From positions 1-64,000 of the forward strand of contig JAWLAN010000019.1 of assembly GCA_041395385.1 (NCBI GenBank): a stretch of DNA of 64,000 nt. Direction: 5' to 3'. This document shows positions 38,268 to 46,903 of this stretch, piece by piece (the stretch's first letter is position 1; the number at the start of each line of letters is the position of its first letter). A model generated the notes under the pieces. That model was given only the letters and a program-made list of their open reading frames with translations. It did no database searches and was not told where the DNA came from. The position numbers and the translations under genes were made by a program. Origin of the DNA: JAJVHZ01 sp041395385 (GTDB taxonomy: Bacteria; Pseudomonadota; Gammaproteobacteria; JAJPIJ01).

Positions 38268-38654
38268 CTACGGTGTGGTGGTAACGCCTTCGACCGGCGC
38301 TGCCTGCCCATCGACAATCAGCATGCGGTCGACGTCGATCTCGACGCTCTGCATGAAGTCCTTTTCCACTTCACCGTAGAGCTCGACGGCAGTGTCCGGA
38401 CCGATACGGTGCCGCGGAAAGACGTCGTCGTCGATCTCGACGCGGATCTGGCCGCTGCCGTCGGAGAACATGTACTTCTCGCTGCCGACCTGGCTGGTGA
38501 GGTTTCCGCGCAGCACGACGTACTGATCGTCGACGGGATCGTCGAGCACGGCCTTCACGTTGTTCGCCGAGCCCTGCGCGCCGGGGCCGAAAAACTGCGC
38601 CGAGGCGAACGGCGCAACGGCGAGCAGCGCTGCAAGTGCGATGGATCGTTTCAT
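38268..38654 (-). CDS. YgiW/YdeI family periplasmic stress protein (OB fold)
   Basis: The 128-residue protein has a signal peptide (RSIALAALLAVAPFASAQ) and a bacterial OB-fold domain with VVLRGNLTSQVGSEKYMFSD, GSGQIRVEIDDDVF and VELYGEVEKDF. Family members such as YgiW and VisP are linked to stress tolerance and to binding small ligands in the periplasm. AGGAGGAAAGACC precedes the ATG at 38654. It is convergent with the LysR gene. Confidence 0.9.
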   Translation of the reverse strand: MKRSIALAALLAVAPFASAQFFGPGAQGSANNVKAVLDDPVDDQYVVLRGNLTSQVGSEKYMFSDGSGQIRVEIDDDVFPRHRIGPDTAVELYGEVEKDFMQSVEIDVDRMLIVDGQAAPVEGVTTTP

Positions 38655-38936
38655 GGTCTTTCCTCCTGGCATGTTGAACGACTACGGATGGTAGCCAGGC
38701 TTGCTGAAATGAACCTTAGCCGCGCGACGCGGATTGCGCGCGATGTCGTTTGCGGCGGACCCTTCGGGGCCATCGGGCTTGCAGGCGAGAGGAGTGGAAC
38801 CGCCGCGGCGTATCGCGCTCCAACGATATGTGCGATTCGCCGCGCAGCGGGCGGCCGCCGCGGGCCCGACGCCCGCGACGAGCCAACGTCAGAGCGGCGC
38901 TGACGATAGTCTGTCTTTTCCGAAGTCTCCACGAGG

Positions 38937-39965
38937 ATGGCACACATCAAGCACTTGCTCCGTGCCTTCGCGATGGTAGTGGCCGCGGGGGGCGCTGCCG
39001 CGTTGCGCGCGCAGGACGGCGCCGCGGCACCCCGCCAGGCCGTTGGCGATCCGTCCGGTCATATTTCGATTGCGACGACGAGCGAGCTCGCCGGGCTCGG
39101 GGAGGCGCTCGCCGAGGGCTTCCGCCGGCATCATCCCGGCGTGGAAACGCGGGTCGTCAGTGCCACGAAGAATCCGTTGCTCGATCCCGGGCATGCCGAA
39201 GGTTCCGCGTCGGTGGTCCTGAGTCATGCGCTGTCCGGGCAGCAGGCCGGCGCGGCCGAACGGCTGCGGGGACGCCCGCTCTCCGGCGCCGTCGCGGCCG
39301 GCGATGCGGTAGCGGTGTTCGTGCACAGGGACAATCCCCTTGCGCTGCTCACGCTGCCTCAGGTGGACGCCCTGTTCTCCGCCGAACGGCGCTGTGGTCA
39401 CCAGACCGACATCTCGGCCTGGCGGGACCTGGGATTGACCGCCGAGTGGGCGGCGAAGGAGGTGCTGCTGCTCGCGCCGCCTGCGGGAGGCGATACTTCC
39501 GAGTACGCGCGCCAGGTAGCGCTGTGCGGCGGGGCCTACAAGCCGGCCGTGAAGGAGTTGCCGACGGGCACGGACGTCGTCGCGGGCGTGGCCGGTACCG
39601 TTTACGGGATCGGGATCGCCGGCATCACGCGGAAGTCGCCGGGTGCGAGGGCTGTGCCGATCGCGCGCCGCGGCACGGAATCGATCACGATCGGGAAATG
39701 GCTCATCGAGTCGCACGGGATACCGACACCGGATACCGAGGCCTACGAGCCGACCCCGGAGAATATACGGTTGGGCAATTACCCGTTGGCGCGGCCGGTC
39801 TATGTCTATTTGGCGGAAACAGGCGGCGTGACTTCGGATCTCGCCGCAGAGCTGGTGCGCTTCGTGTTCGCCAGCGCGGGCCAGGACATCGTCGCCGGCA
39901 AGGGCTACGTCCGGCTCCCGGCCAACGTGGCGGCAGACGGGCTGCGCCGACTCGGACTGCAGTGA
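38937..39965 (+). CDS. PstS-like periplasmic phosphate-binding-type protein
   Basis: The 342-residue protein has an N-terminal signal peptide (LLRAFAMVVAAGGAAALRAQ) and a PBP-like fold with SGHISIATTSELAGLGEALA, DAVAVFVHRDNPLALLTLPQ and TYGIGIAGI-like VYGIGIAGITRK. That is the general layout of PstS-like phosphate-binding proteins, but key phosphate-site residues are not clear. No pstCAB genes are nearby. GAGG stands directly before the ATG. It may bind another anion or have a structural role. Confidence 0.75.
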   Translation: MAHIKHLLRAFAMVVAAGGAAALRAQDGAAAPRQAVGDPSGHISIATTSELAGLGEALAEGFRRHHPGVETRVVSATKNPLLDPGHAEGSASVVLSHALSGQQAGAAERLRGRPLSGAVAAGDAVAVFVHRDNPLALLTLPQVDALFSAERRCGHQTDISAWRDLGLTAEWAAKEVLLLAPPAGGDTSEYARQVALCGGAYKPAVKELPTGTDVVAGVAGTVYGIGIAGITRKSPGARAVPIARRGTESITIGKWLIESHGIPTPDTEAYEPTPENIRLGNYPLARPVYVYLAETGGVTSDLAAELVRFVFASAGQDIVAGKGYVRLPANVAADGLRRLGLQ

Positions 39966-40017
39966 ACCGGCCGGCTGTCGTTCGACCGGGGATTCGGGTC
40001 CGCGACCGACGCTGCAA

Positions 40018-40046
40018 TGACAAAGGGGCCCGAAGGCCCCTTGTCA
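40018..40046. terminator. Hairpin between the PstS-like and pqqA genes
   Basis: TGACAA(A)GGGGCC-CGAA-GGCCCCTTGTCA is an almost perfect 12-bp stem with one bulged A. It lies between convergent genes, 52 bases after the PstS-like stop and 26 bases past the end of the first pqqA. There is only a weak T stretch on each side. Confidence 0.6.
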
Positions 40047-40072
40047 GTATTCAGAATGAATACGGGTAGTGC

Positions 40073-40147
40073 TTAGCGGTTGCTGATGTACATCGTGACT
40101 TCGAAGCCAAAACGGACATCGGCGAAAGCAGGGGTTTCCCAGGACAT
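40073..40147 (-). CDS. pqqA: PqqA, PQQ precursor peptide (copy 1, downstream)
   Basis: The 24-residue peptide ends in FGFEVTMYISNR, with Glu16 and Tyr20 in the E-x-x-x-Y spacing that PqqE cross-links to begin pyrroloquinoline quinone synthesis. The ATG at 40147 follows GGAG by 9 bases. An ATG at 40156 directly abuts that site and is less likely. It lies 34 bases after the second copy, is identical in protein sequence and differs at only two silent bases in 75. The pqqBCDE genes are not in this window. Confidence 0.92.
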   Translation of the reverse strand: MSWETPAFADVRFGFEVTMYISNR

Positions 40148-40181
40148 GGTCGTCATCTCCAGTTGAAGTGGTGGTCGGCTA

Positions 40182-40256
40182 TTAACGATTGCTGATGTAC
40201 ATCGTGACTTCGAAGCCAAAACGGACATCGGCGAAAGCAGGGGTTTCCCAGGACAT
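40182..40256 (-). CDS. pqqA: PqqA, PQQ precursor peptide (copy 2, promoter-proximal)
   Basis: This copy encodes the same 24-residue peptide (starting MSWETPAFADVRFGFEV, ending TMYISNR). GGAGG stands about 8 bases before the ATG at 40256. It is the first gene of the pair, 60 bases after a -24/-12-like promoter. Two identical precursor genes would raise the supply of the substrate peptide, which is consumed one molecule per PQQ. Some methanol- and alcohol-oxidising bacteria also have several pqqA copies. Confidence 0.92.
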   Translation of the reverse strand: MSWETPAFADVRFGFEVTMYISNR

Positions 40257-40315
40257 GTTCGTAACCTCCGGTCAGGTTGAATAGGTAAAGTTGAGTACCG
40301 CTCACTTAGACTTGG

Positions 40316-40331
40316 TGCAGACGGTATGCCA
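40316..40331 (-). promoter_or_regulatory. Candidate sigma-54 (-24/-12) promoter of the pqqA pair
   Basis: On the minus strand TGGCATACCGTCTGCA fits TGGCAC-N5-TTGCA with one mismatch in each half, and the GG and GC are exactly 10 bases apart. The distance to the start at 40256 is 60 bases. An AT-rich palindrome, GATATT-TT-AATATC (40364-40377), lies further upstream and could be a regulator or bending site. I found no better sigma-70 promoter. Confidence 0.5.
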
Positions 40332-40679
40332 GGGTGCGTGCACGGCGGCAGCATCGGGTGAAAGATATTTTAATATCAATGTGTTAAGTGGCTGCTTTGC
40401 CGCACGACGATGCCGCGCACCCCGAGCTGCACTTGGCCGGTTCGGTTGATGCGGACCAGTCCGCTGGCTGCCTGGAACCAGTCCAAGCCCGCCGTCCGGC
40501 CGGTCCTTCTCCCGGCCATGACCTGCGGCGGGCATCGCGGCCGAGGCCACGATCGAGGCAAACCCCGCGAATACCGGCCAATGTGATGCGCAGGCCGGCG
40601 AGCCGCGCGACGGCGCATCGGCCCTGGCACGTGCATTGCCGTCGGCAAGCCGGTCCCAACTCAACGGAGGATGAATTAC

Positions 40680-41204
40680 ATGAAGAAGAGACTCGCAGCA
40701 GTTGCATTGATCGGTTCCGTCGCTTTCGTCCCCGCGGCATCCGCGGATCATCGCCGCGGCGGCCTGGACGAATGCCTGGCGGCCGCGTCCGCCATCAAGG
40801 AGGGCTGGTACAGGAAGCTGGAGTACCTGACCATGACGCCGGCGGGCGTGCCGACGTACGAGATCGAGATCGAGGACGCCGACGGCGTGCAATGGGAACT
40901 GATGTGCAACGTGCAGACCGCGGCGATCTACGAGATCGAGCGCGAGGTGAAGGACCCTTCCGATCCGCTGTTCAAGAAGCACGCGAAGGTCGACGAGGAC
41001 ACCGCCCGCAACGCGGCTCTGGCGATCTATCCCGGAACGCCCGTGCACACCGAGTACGAGATCGAGGCGAACGGCGACGCGGCTTACGAGTTTGACATCG
41101 CCAGCCGCAAGGGCGCCACCTTCAAGGTCGAGGTCGATGCCGCGACCGGAAACATCACTGAGGTGTCGGTCGAAAGATGGGATATCGGGAGGGAAACCGA
41201 ATGA
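40680..41204 (+). CDS. PepSY-domain periplasmic protein
   Basis: The 174-residue protein has a signal peptide (KKRLAAVALIGSVAFVPAAS) and two PepSY-like units: EGWYRKLEYLTMTPAGVPTYEIEIEDADG and TARNAALAIYPGTPVHTEYE leading to AYEFDIASRKGATFKVEVDA, quoted in part. PepSY domains occur in protease inhibitors and in periplasmic sensors. The ATG at 40680 follows GGAGGATGAATTAC. It is divergent from pqqA; no functional link is evident. Confidence 0.82.
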   Translation: MKKRLAAVALIGSVAFVPAASADHRRGGLDECLAAASAIKEGWYRKLEYLTMTPAGVPTYEIEIEDADGVQWELMCNVQTAAIYEIEREVKDPSDPLFKKHAKVDEDTARNAALAIYPGTPVHTEYEIEANGDAAYEFDIASRKGATFKVEVDAATGNITEVSVERWDIGRETE

Positions 41205-41658
41205 ATCGCGACCGGTAATCCTGGCTCGTGCGGTGGATGGCATGCCGGCGGCGGGGCGGTCCTTCCCGCTGCCGGCGTCGACGCCGCGCGCAGCCGTTGT
41301 CGCGCGCAACGTCCATGTGCGCCGTGCTTCCTTCCGAGAGGCCATCGCGCCGGAAATTTTCCCGCACCTCGCATCTTCCCTCAGCCACTCCCCGGCAGCG
41401 ACCGACTGTCCGACGGCGGCCTCGTGGCCGGCGCACCCCTGCTCAGCCGCCGGTTCGGGGCGCCCACAACTCGCTCGCCGTTTCCATACCCACTAATGGG
41501 CAGACAGTGCGAGCAGCATCCCTCGCGGCTGGATTCGCCGCCGCCAGCGCGCCGGTGGACGGCGCGTCACAGTTGACAACGACTGCGGCAAGTATTGATG
41601 TGAGCACCATGCGGATCGCAGGGTGCGCCCCCGTCCGCGTCAACCGAGGAGAGCAAGA
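41205..41658. other. Intergenic region before the polyamine-type operon
   Basis: The 454 bases contain no recognisable gene. The only signal I see is GAGGAGAGC just before the transporter start. The region presumably carries the operon promoter, but I could not identify -35/-10 or -24/-12 boxes with confidence. Confidence 0.35.
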
Positions 41659-42705
41659 ATGATCAAGAAATCACTGGCTGTGGTCGCGTGTGCCGCCATG
41701 ACGACGCTTGCGGGGACGGCGGCGGCGGAGTCGAAGATCGTCATCTCCAACTGGGATGGATACATGCCGAAGGATCTGCTCGAGAACTTCACCAGGGAGA
41801 CGGGCATCGCCGCTGAGATGACGGTGCACGCCACCAACGAGGAGATCATGGGCAAGGTGGTGGCATCGGGCGGCAAGGGCTACGACGTGCTGTTCGTCTC
41901 CGGCCAGTTCGCCGAGGCGCTGCACAAGCTCGGACTCGCCGCCGAGCTGGACCACGGCAAGATACCCAATCTCGCCAACCTCTACCCCGAGGCGATGCAG
42001 CTCAGCCACGACCCCGGGCTGAGGTTCTCCGTACCCTACGCCTGGGGCACGACCGGACTGTGCTACCGCAGCGACGTGGTCGACCCCGCGCCCACGAGCT
42101 GGAACGATCTGCTCGAGCCTGCCGATGCGCTGAAGGGCAAGACGACGATGCTGAAGACGGATCGCTGGCTCATGATGCCTGCGCTGCTGGCGCTCGGCTA
42201 TTCCGTCAACACCGTGGACGAGGGCGAGATCGCCAAGGCCAAGGCGCTGCTCGTCGAAACCAAGAAGACGCTGCTCGCCTACGACGACACCACGTTCTAT
42301 CAGAAGCTCGTCTCCGGCGAGGCCTCCATGGTCGAGGCCTGGGACGGCTGGTGCAACTACGGCATCACCGAGAACGCGGCCATCAAGTACGTGGTGCCGG
42401 GCGAGGGCAGCGACATGTGGGTCGATACCATGGTGGTGGCCGCCGCCAGCGAGAACAGGGAGGCGGCCGAGGCCTTCATCAACTACGTGCTCAGGCCCGA
42501 GATCCACCGCTGGGTGGCGGAGAACATCCTCTACAAGGTGCCGAACAAGGTGGCGATGGAGGCGCTGGATCCGAAGCTCATCGAGCAGTATCCCAACATC
42601 GGCATGACGCCGGCGGAGCTGATGAAGTACGAGCAGCTGCGTGATCTGGGCGAGGGGCAGAAGCTCTGGTCGCGGACGGTGAACGAGATCACCACAGCCA
42701 ACTGA
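41659..42705 (+). CDS. Polyamine-type ABC transporter substrate-binding protein (PotD/PotF)
   Basis: The 348-residue periplasmic protein has a signal peptide (KKSLAVVACAAMTTLAGTAA) and the PotD/F signature IVISNWDGYMPKDLLENF. Later marks include SVPYAWGTTGLCYRSD and MVEAWDGWCNYG. It captures a polyamine or related amine for the PotBCA-type transporter encoded next. Aromatic residues of the PotD polyamine pocket (Trp and Tyr around these stretches) are present, but exact specificity cannot be read. GAGGAGAGC precedes the ATG at 41659. Confidence 0.9.
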   Translation: MIKKSLAVVACAAMTTLAGTAAAESKIVISNWDGYMPKDLLENFTRETGIAAEMTVHATNEEIMGKVVASGGKGYDVLFVSGQFAEALHKLGLAAELDHGKIPNLANLYPEAMQLSHDPGLRFSVPYAWGTTGLCYRSDVVDPAPTSWNDLLEPADALKGKTTMLKTDRWLMMPALLALGYSVNTVDEGEIAKAKALLVETKKTLLAYDDTTFYQKLVSGEASMVEAWDGWCNYGITENAAIKYVVPGEGSDMWVDTMVVAAASENREAAEAFINYVLRPEIHRWVAENILYKVPNKVAMEALDPKLIEQYPNIGMTPAELMKYEQLRDLGEGQKLWSRTVNEITTAN

Positions 42706-42794
42706 CACGCACCGCGAGCCGGGCGTAGCCCCGCGCTCCTGCACGGGCGGGGGTGTGGGGCGTTCGCCGGTTCGTCCGCACGCGCTGGATCCGC

Positions 42795-43643
42795 ATGGCC
42801 ATCTCGCGCCGTCTCGTGCTCACCGGTCCGGGCCTGGCCTGGATCGCCGGCCTGCTCGTCGTTCCCTGCGCCCTCATCGTCGCCAACAGCTTCTTCGAGC
42901 GCGGCGTATACGGCGGCATCGACCACGTCCTCACGCTGGGCAATTATGCGCGCGCGGTCGATCCGCTGTACGCGGGCATCTTCTGGAGCTCCGCCCGTGT
43001 CGCGCTCGTCACCACGCTGGTCTCGCTGCTCATCGCCTATCCGGCCGCGTACCGCATCGCGCTCATGGCCAGGCGCCGGCAGCTGGCCTGTCTCATCCTC
43101 GTCATGATGCCGCTGTGGAGCAACTACCTCATCCGCACCTACGCCTGGATGGTCCTGCTCAACAGCGAGGGCCTGATCAACCGCCTGCTGCTTGCCGGCG
43201 GCATCGTCGACGCGCCTCTGCCGCTGCTCTACAACGACTTCGCCATCGTCGTCGGGCTGGTCTACAGCTACGCGCCGTTCATGATCCTGGCGCTGTACAG
43301 CTCGATCTCGAAGCTGGGTCCGGACCTGCGCGAGGCCTCCGCCGACCTCGGCGCCAGCCCCGTCATGACCTTCTGGCGCGTCACCCTGCCGCTGACCGTG
43401 CCGGGCATCGCCGCCGGTTGCGTCTTCGTCTTCGTGCTGTCGATCGGCAACTTCGTCACGCCGGATCTGCTGGGTGGCGGCAAGCGCACGATGATCGGCA
43501 ACCTCATCTACGCGCAGTTCCTGACCGCGCGCGACTGGCCGTTCGGCTCGGCCATCGCCACCATAGTCATCGGCATCATGATGCTGCTGCTCACCGCGCA
43601 GGCCCTCCTGGTCCACCGCAGGACCCGCGAGGAGCGCGCATGA
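42795..43643 (+). CDS. ABC transporter permease, PotB/PotH type
   Basis: The 282-residue inner-membrane protein has six hydrophobic helices and the EAA-loop that contacts the ATPase (LREASADLGASPVMTFWRVT). NYLIRTYAWMVLLNSEGLIN and SIGNFVTPDLLGGGK are typical of PotB/PotH. The start at 42795 is uncertain, since a GTG at 42753 would add 14 residues. The stop overlaps the next start by 4 bases. Confidence 0.92.
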   Translation: MAISRRLVLTGPGLAWIAGLLVVPCALIVANSFFERGVYGGIDHVLTLGNYARAVDPLYAGIFWSSARVALVTTLVSLLIAYPAAYRIALMARRRQLACLILVMMPLWSNYLIRTYAWMVLLNSEGLINRLLLAGGIVDAPLPLLYNDFAIVVGLVYSYAPFMILALYSSISKLGPDLREASADLGASPVMTFWRVTLPLTVPGIAAGCVFVFVLSIGNFVTPDLLGGGKRTMIGNLIYAQFLTARDWPFGSAIATIVIGIMMLLLTAQALLVHRRTREERA

Positions 43644-44437
43644 GCCCGGCCCGCCGCGGCTTCGATCCGGTCCGGGCGTGGCTCGCCGGCCACCTGGCGC
43701 TGGTGTACGTCTTCCTGTACGTGCCCATCCTCGTGCTGGTCGTGCTGTCGTTCAACAGGGCCGGCCTGCCCACCGTGTGGAGCGGGTTCTCGCTGGAGTG
43801 GTATGCGAAGCTCGCCGCCAACGAGAAGATCGTCGGTTCCGTGGTCAATTCGCTCGTCATCGCGTTCTCGGCCACCGCGATCTCCACCGTCATCGGCACG
43901 CTGCTGGCAATGGGCCTGGAGGAGCGCCGCCCCGGGGTGGCCACCGAGGCGCTGATCGCCGCGCCGATGATCATCCCCGACATCGTCATGGCGATCTCGC
44001 TGCTGAGCTTCTACTCGCTCGTCAAGCTCACGCTCGGCGTGCATTCCGTCATCCTGAGCCACTGCGTCTTCATGATCTCGTTCGCCTGCGCCGTGGTCCG
44101 CACCCGCTTCAAGCAGTTCGATCACTCCATCATCGAGGCCTCCATCGACCTGGGGGCGAGCGAGATCACGACCTTCCGGCGCGTGACGCTGCCGGTGATC
44201 GCGCCCGGCGTGATCGCCGCGGCCCTGCTGGGATTCACGCTGTCGTTCGACGAGTTCATCATCGCCTATTTCACCAGCGGTCCCGGCGCCTCCTCGATCA
44301 CCTTCCCGATGCAGATCTACGCGATGATCCGCTTCGGCGTGACGCCGGACGTCAACGCCGTGGCCACGATCGTCATGTTCGTCTCGTTCCTGCTCATCTT
44401 CCTCTCGCAGCGGATCAACCGGGGGGCCGTGGAGTGA
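43640..44437 (+). CDS. ABC transporter permease, PotC/PotI type
   Basis: The 265-residue permease has the second EAA-loop (IIEASIDLGASEITTFRRVT) and PotC-like helices (YVPILVLVVLSFN, TLSFDEFIIAYFTSGPGASS). It pairs with the PotB-type protein to form the membrane channel. Its ATG overlaps the upstream stop and its own stop overlaps the GTG start of the ATPase gene, so the three genes are translationally coupled. Confidence 0.93.
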   Translation: MSPARRGFDPVRAWLAGHLALVYVFLYVPILVLVVLSFNRAGLPTVWSGFSLEWYAKLAANEKIVGSVVNSLVIAFSATAISTVIGTLLAMGLEERRPGVATEALIAAPMIIPDIVMAISLLSFYSLVKLTLGVHSVILSHCVFMISFACAVVRTRFKQFDHSIIEASIDLGASEITTFRRVTLPVIAPGVIAAALLGFTLSFDEFIIAYFTSGPGASSITFPMQIYAMIRFGVTPDVNAVATIVMFVSFLLIFLSQRINRGAVE

Positions 44438-45495
44438 GCGCCCTGCTGCAGGTCGAGGGTGTCACGAAGCGATTCGGCGAGGTGACGGCCGTCGACGGCC
44501 TCGATCTCGGCATCGGCCAGAGCGAGTTCTTCGCGCTGCTCGGGCCCTCGGGCTGCGGCAAGACGACGCTGCTGCGCATGATCGCGGGGTTCGAGGTGCC
44601 CGATGCCGGCCGCATCCTGCTCGACGGCGCCGATATCACCGGCCTGAAGGCGAACAGGCGCCCCGTCAATCTCATGTTCCAGTCCTATGCGCTGTTCCCG
44701 CACATGACGGTCTTCGGCAACGTCGCCTACGGGCTGGAGATGGAGGGGGTGCGGGGCGAGGAGCTCAAGCGCCGCGTCGGCGAGGCGCTGGAGATGGTGC
44801 AGCTCGCCGCCCTCGCCGGCCGCAAGCCGGGCCAGCTCTCCGGCGGTCAGAAGCAGCGCGTGGCCCTGGCCCGCGCGCTCATCAAGCGGCCGCGGCTGCT
44901 GCTGCTCGACGAGCCGCTGGGGGCGCTGGACCGCAAGCTGCGCGGGCAGATGCAGATCGAGCTCAAGCGCCTGCAGCGCGAGACCGGCATCGCCTTCCTG
45001 GTGGTCACGCACGACCAGGAAGAGGCCATCACGATGGCCGATCGCATCGCGCTGCTGAATCACGGCCGCATCGCGCAGCAGGGAGAACCGCGGCTGCTGT
45101 ACGAGCAGCCCGACAACCGCTTCGTCGCCGACTTCATCGGCCAGATGAACTTCCTCGAGGGCGTGCGCCGCGCCGAGGGCTTCGAGCTGCCCGGTCTGGG
45201 CGTGCTCGGCGCCGCGAACCTCGAACGGGTGCCGCCGGGCACCGCGGCGACGCTCGCGGTCCGCCCGGAGCGCATCGAGGTGAGCGCCGCGCTGTTGGAG
45301 AGCGGGCTGGAGGCCACGGTGCAGGGCATGGCCTATCATGGACAGGATCTGATCCTGCACGTGCGCCTTTGCGGCAACGAGGCGCCGCTGGTGGCGCGGC
45401 TGCCGGCCGCGGAGGCGGACGCGGTCCATCTGTCGCCGGGATCGCGGGTGTGGTGCCGGTGGCCGGCCGCCAACGCCCGGATACTGATCGATTAG
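44434..45495 (+). CDS. ABC transporter ATPase, PotA type
   Basis: The 353-residue ATPase shows Walker A GPSGCGKTTLL, the signature LSGGQKQRVALARAL, Walker B LLLLDEPLGALD and the switch His in VTHDQEEA. A C-terminal TOBE domain (about 250-350) completes the PotA layout. It powers uptake by the PotBC-type permeases. The start is a GTG at 44434, which overlaps the previous stop. Confidence 0.94.
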   Translation: MSALLQVEGVTKRFGEVTAVDGLDLGIGQSEFFALLGPSGCGKTTLLRMIAGFEVPDAGRILLDGADITGLKANRRPVNLMFQSYALFPHMTVFGNVAYGLEMEGVRGEELKRRVGEALEMVQLAALAGRKPGQLSGGQKQRVALARALIKRPRLLLLDEPLGALDRKLRGQMQIELKRLQRETGIAFLVVTHDQEEAITMADRIALLNHGRIAQQGEPRLLYEQPDNRFVADFIGQMNFLEGVRRAEGFELPGLGVLGAANLERVPPGTAATLAVRPERIEVSAALLESGLEATVQGMAYHGQDLILHVRLCGNEAPLVARLPAAEADAVHLSPGSRVWCRWPAANARILID

Positions 45496-45532
45496 CTCGA
45501 CATCGACGATAAAACCACGGGGGGAGCATCAG

Positions 45533-46825
45533 ATGAGCAAGACCATCGTCCTGTTTCCGGAGGCGGCCTTCGGTCCGGCACTGAACTGCGTGGGCATCGC
45601 GCAACGACTGCGCGCCATGGGCCACAATCCGGTCTTCGTCTGCGACAAGGGCTTCAAGGGCGTCTTCGAGAAGTACGGCTTCGAGGAGAACCTGGTCGAC
45701 ATGTCCGGCGGCATGTCGGATGAGGAGATCGCGAAGTTCTGGGCCAACTTCATCGCCGAGAAGCAACCGCACTTCCGCCTCTCGCCGATCGACCAGCTGC
45801 CGACCTACGTCATCCCGGTCTGGGAGGCGATCGTCGACTCCGCCATCATCGCCGAGGAGGGGCTCAACGCGCACCTGCATCGGATCAGGCCCGACGTGGT
45901 GGCCGTGGACAACGTCATCCTCTTCCCGGCGATCAAGAAGGCCGGCTGTCCATGGGTGCGCATCATCTCCTGCTCGGAGAACGAGATCCCCGATCCGGAC
46001 ATCCCGCCGCACCTCTCCGGCTGCCACGAGAACGACAAGGCCGGATTCAAGGCCTTCGAGGAGCGGTTCCTCGAGCTGGTGAAGCCGACCCACGACCGCT
46101 TCAACGAATTCCTGGCCAGCCAGGGGCATCCGCCGTACAAGCCCGGCGAGTTCTTCGAGGCCTCCCCCACCATGAACCTGCTGCTGTACCCGAAGCCGCT
46201 CGCCTTCAAGCGCCGCACGCCGCTCAATCCGGCGCGCTTCCAGTACCTGGAGGGCTGCGTGCGCGACGAGGGTACCTACACGGTTCCGCGGTTCGCCGCC
46301 AACGACGACAGGCCGCTCATCTACGTCTCCTACGGCTCGCTGGGCGCGGCCGACGTGGAGCTCTACAAGCGGCTGATCGCCGTCTTCGCCAATCTGCCCT
46401 ACCGTTTCCTGATGAACGTCGGCGACTACATCGGCGAGTACAGCGACGTGCCGCCGAACGTGCACCTGGAGAGCTGGTACCCGCAGCCCGCCGTCATCCC
46501 GCACGCGGACCTGGTCATACATCACGGCGGCAACAACAGCTTCAACGAGTCGCTGTACTTCGGCAAGCCCGCGATCATCATGCCGTTCTGCTGGGACGGG
46601 CTGGACAACGCCGCCCGCATCCACGACACCGGTTACGGCGAGCAGCTGCCGCGCTACGCCTGGACCGAGGAGCAGATGTCCTCGACGATCGCGCGCCTGC
46701 TCGCCGATGCGGCGATGCATGGCCGACTGGCGCAGCTCTCCGCGCACATGCAGGCCGCCAGGGGGACGGAGAAGGCGGCGCACATACTGGCCGCGATCGC
46801 CACGCACGGCCGCTACGTGCCGTGA
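45533..46825 (+). CDS. GT1-family glycosyltransferase (UGT/macrolide-type)
   Basis: The 430-residue protein has the two-lobed GT1 layout. The N-terminal lobe opens with TIVLFPEAAFGPALNCVGIA. The C-terminal lobe carries YVSYGSLGAADVELYKRL and the donor-binding stretch LVIHHGGNNSFNESLYFGKP, equivalent to the HxGxx(S)xxEA region of UGTs. GT1 enzymes transfer a sugar from a nucleotide donor to small molecules. It starts 37 bases after the ATPase gene behind GGGGGAGC, so it is in the same operon. A glycosyltransferase in a polyamine-type operon is unusual; the acceptor may be the transported amine or its product, which is inference. Confidence 0.85.
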   Translation: MSKTIVLFPEAAFGPALNCVGIAQRLRAMGHNPVFVCDKGFKGVFEKYGFEENLVDMSGGMSDEEIAKFWANFIAEKQPHFRLSPIDQLPTYVIPVWEAIVDSAIIAEEGLNAHLHRIRPDVVAVDNVILFPAIKKAGCPWVRIISCSENEIPDPDIPPHLSGCHENDKAGFKAFEERFLELVKPTHDRFNEFLASQGHPPYKPGEFFEASPTMNLLLYPKPLAFKRRTPLNPARFQYLEGCVRDEGTYTVPRFAANDDRPLIYVSYGSLGAADVELYKRLIAVFANLPYRFLMNVGDYIGEYSDVPPNVHLESWYPQPAVIPHADLVIHHGGNNSFNESLYFGKPAIIMPFCWDGLDNAARIHDTGYGEQLPRYAWTEEQMSSTIARLLADAAMHGRLAQLSAHMQAARGTEKAAHILAAIATHGRYVP

Positions 46826-46827
46826 AC

Positions 46828-46890
46828 GCCGGCTGGAAGGGCAGGTGCACGGTCCACGAGACGCTGCGCAACGTCTACATGCTGCGATAG
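46828..46890 (+). pseudogene. Remnant of a duplicated small cupin gene (C-terminal tail only)
   Basis: Twenty codons followed by TAG read AGWKGRCTVHETLRNVYMLR, which matches the end of the intact cupin downstream (DWKGTCRVHETVRKVYMIR). No start or cupin core precedes it; it begins right after the glycosyltransferase stop. The best reading is a tandem duplication of the cupin gene followed by deletion of most of one copy. Confidence 0.75.
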
Positions 46891-46903
46891 GGGAGATTGA
46901 ACA

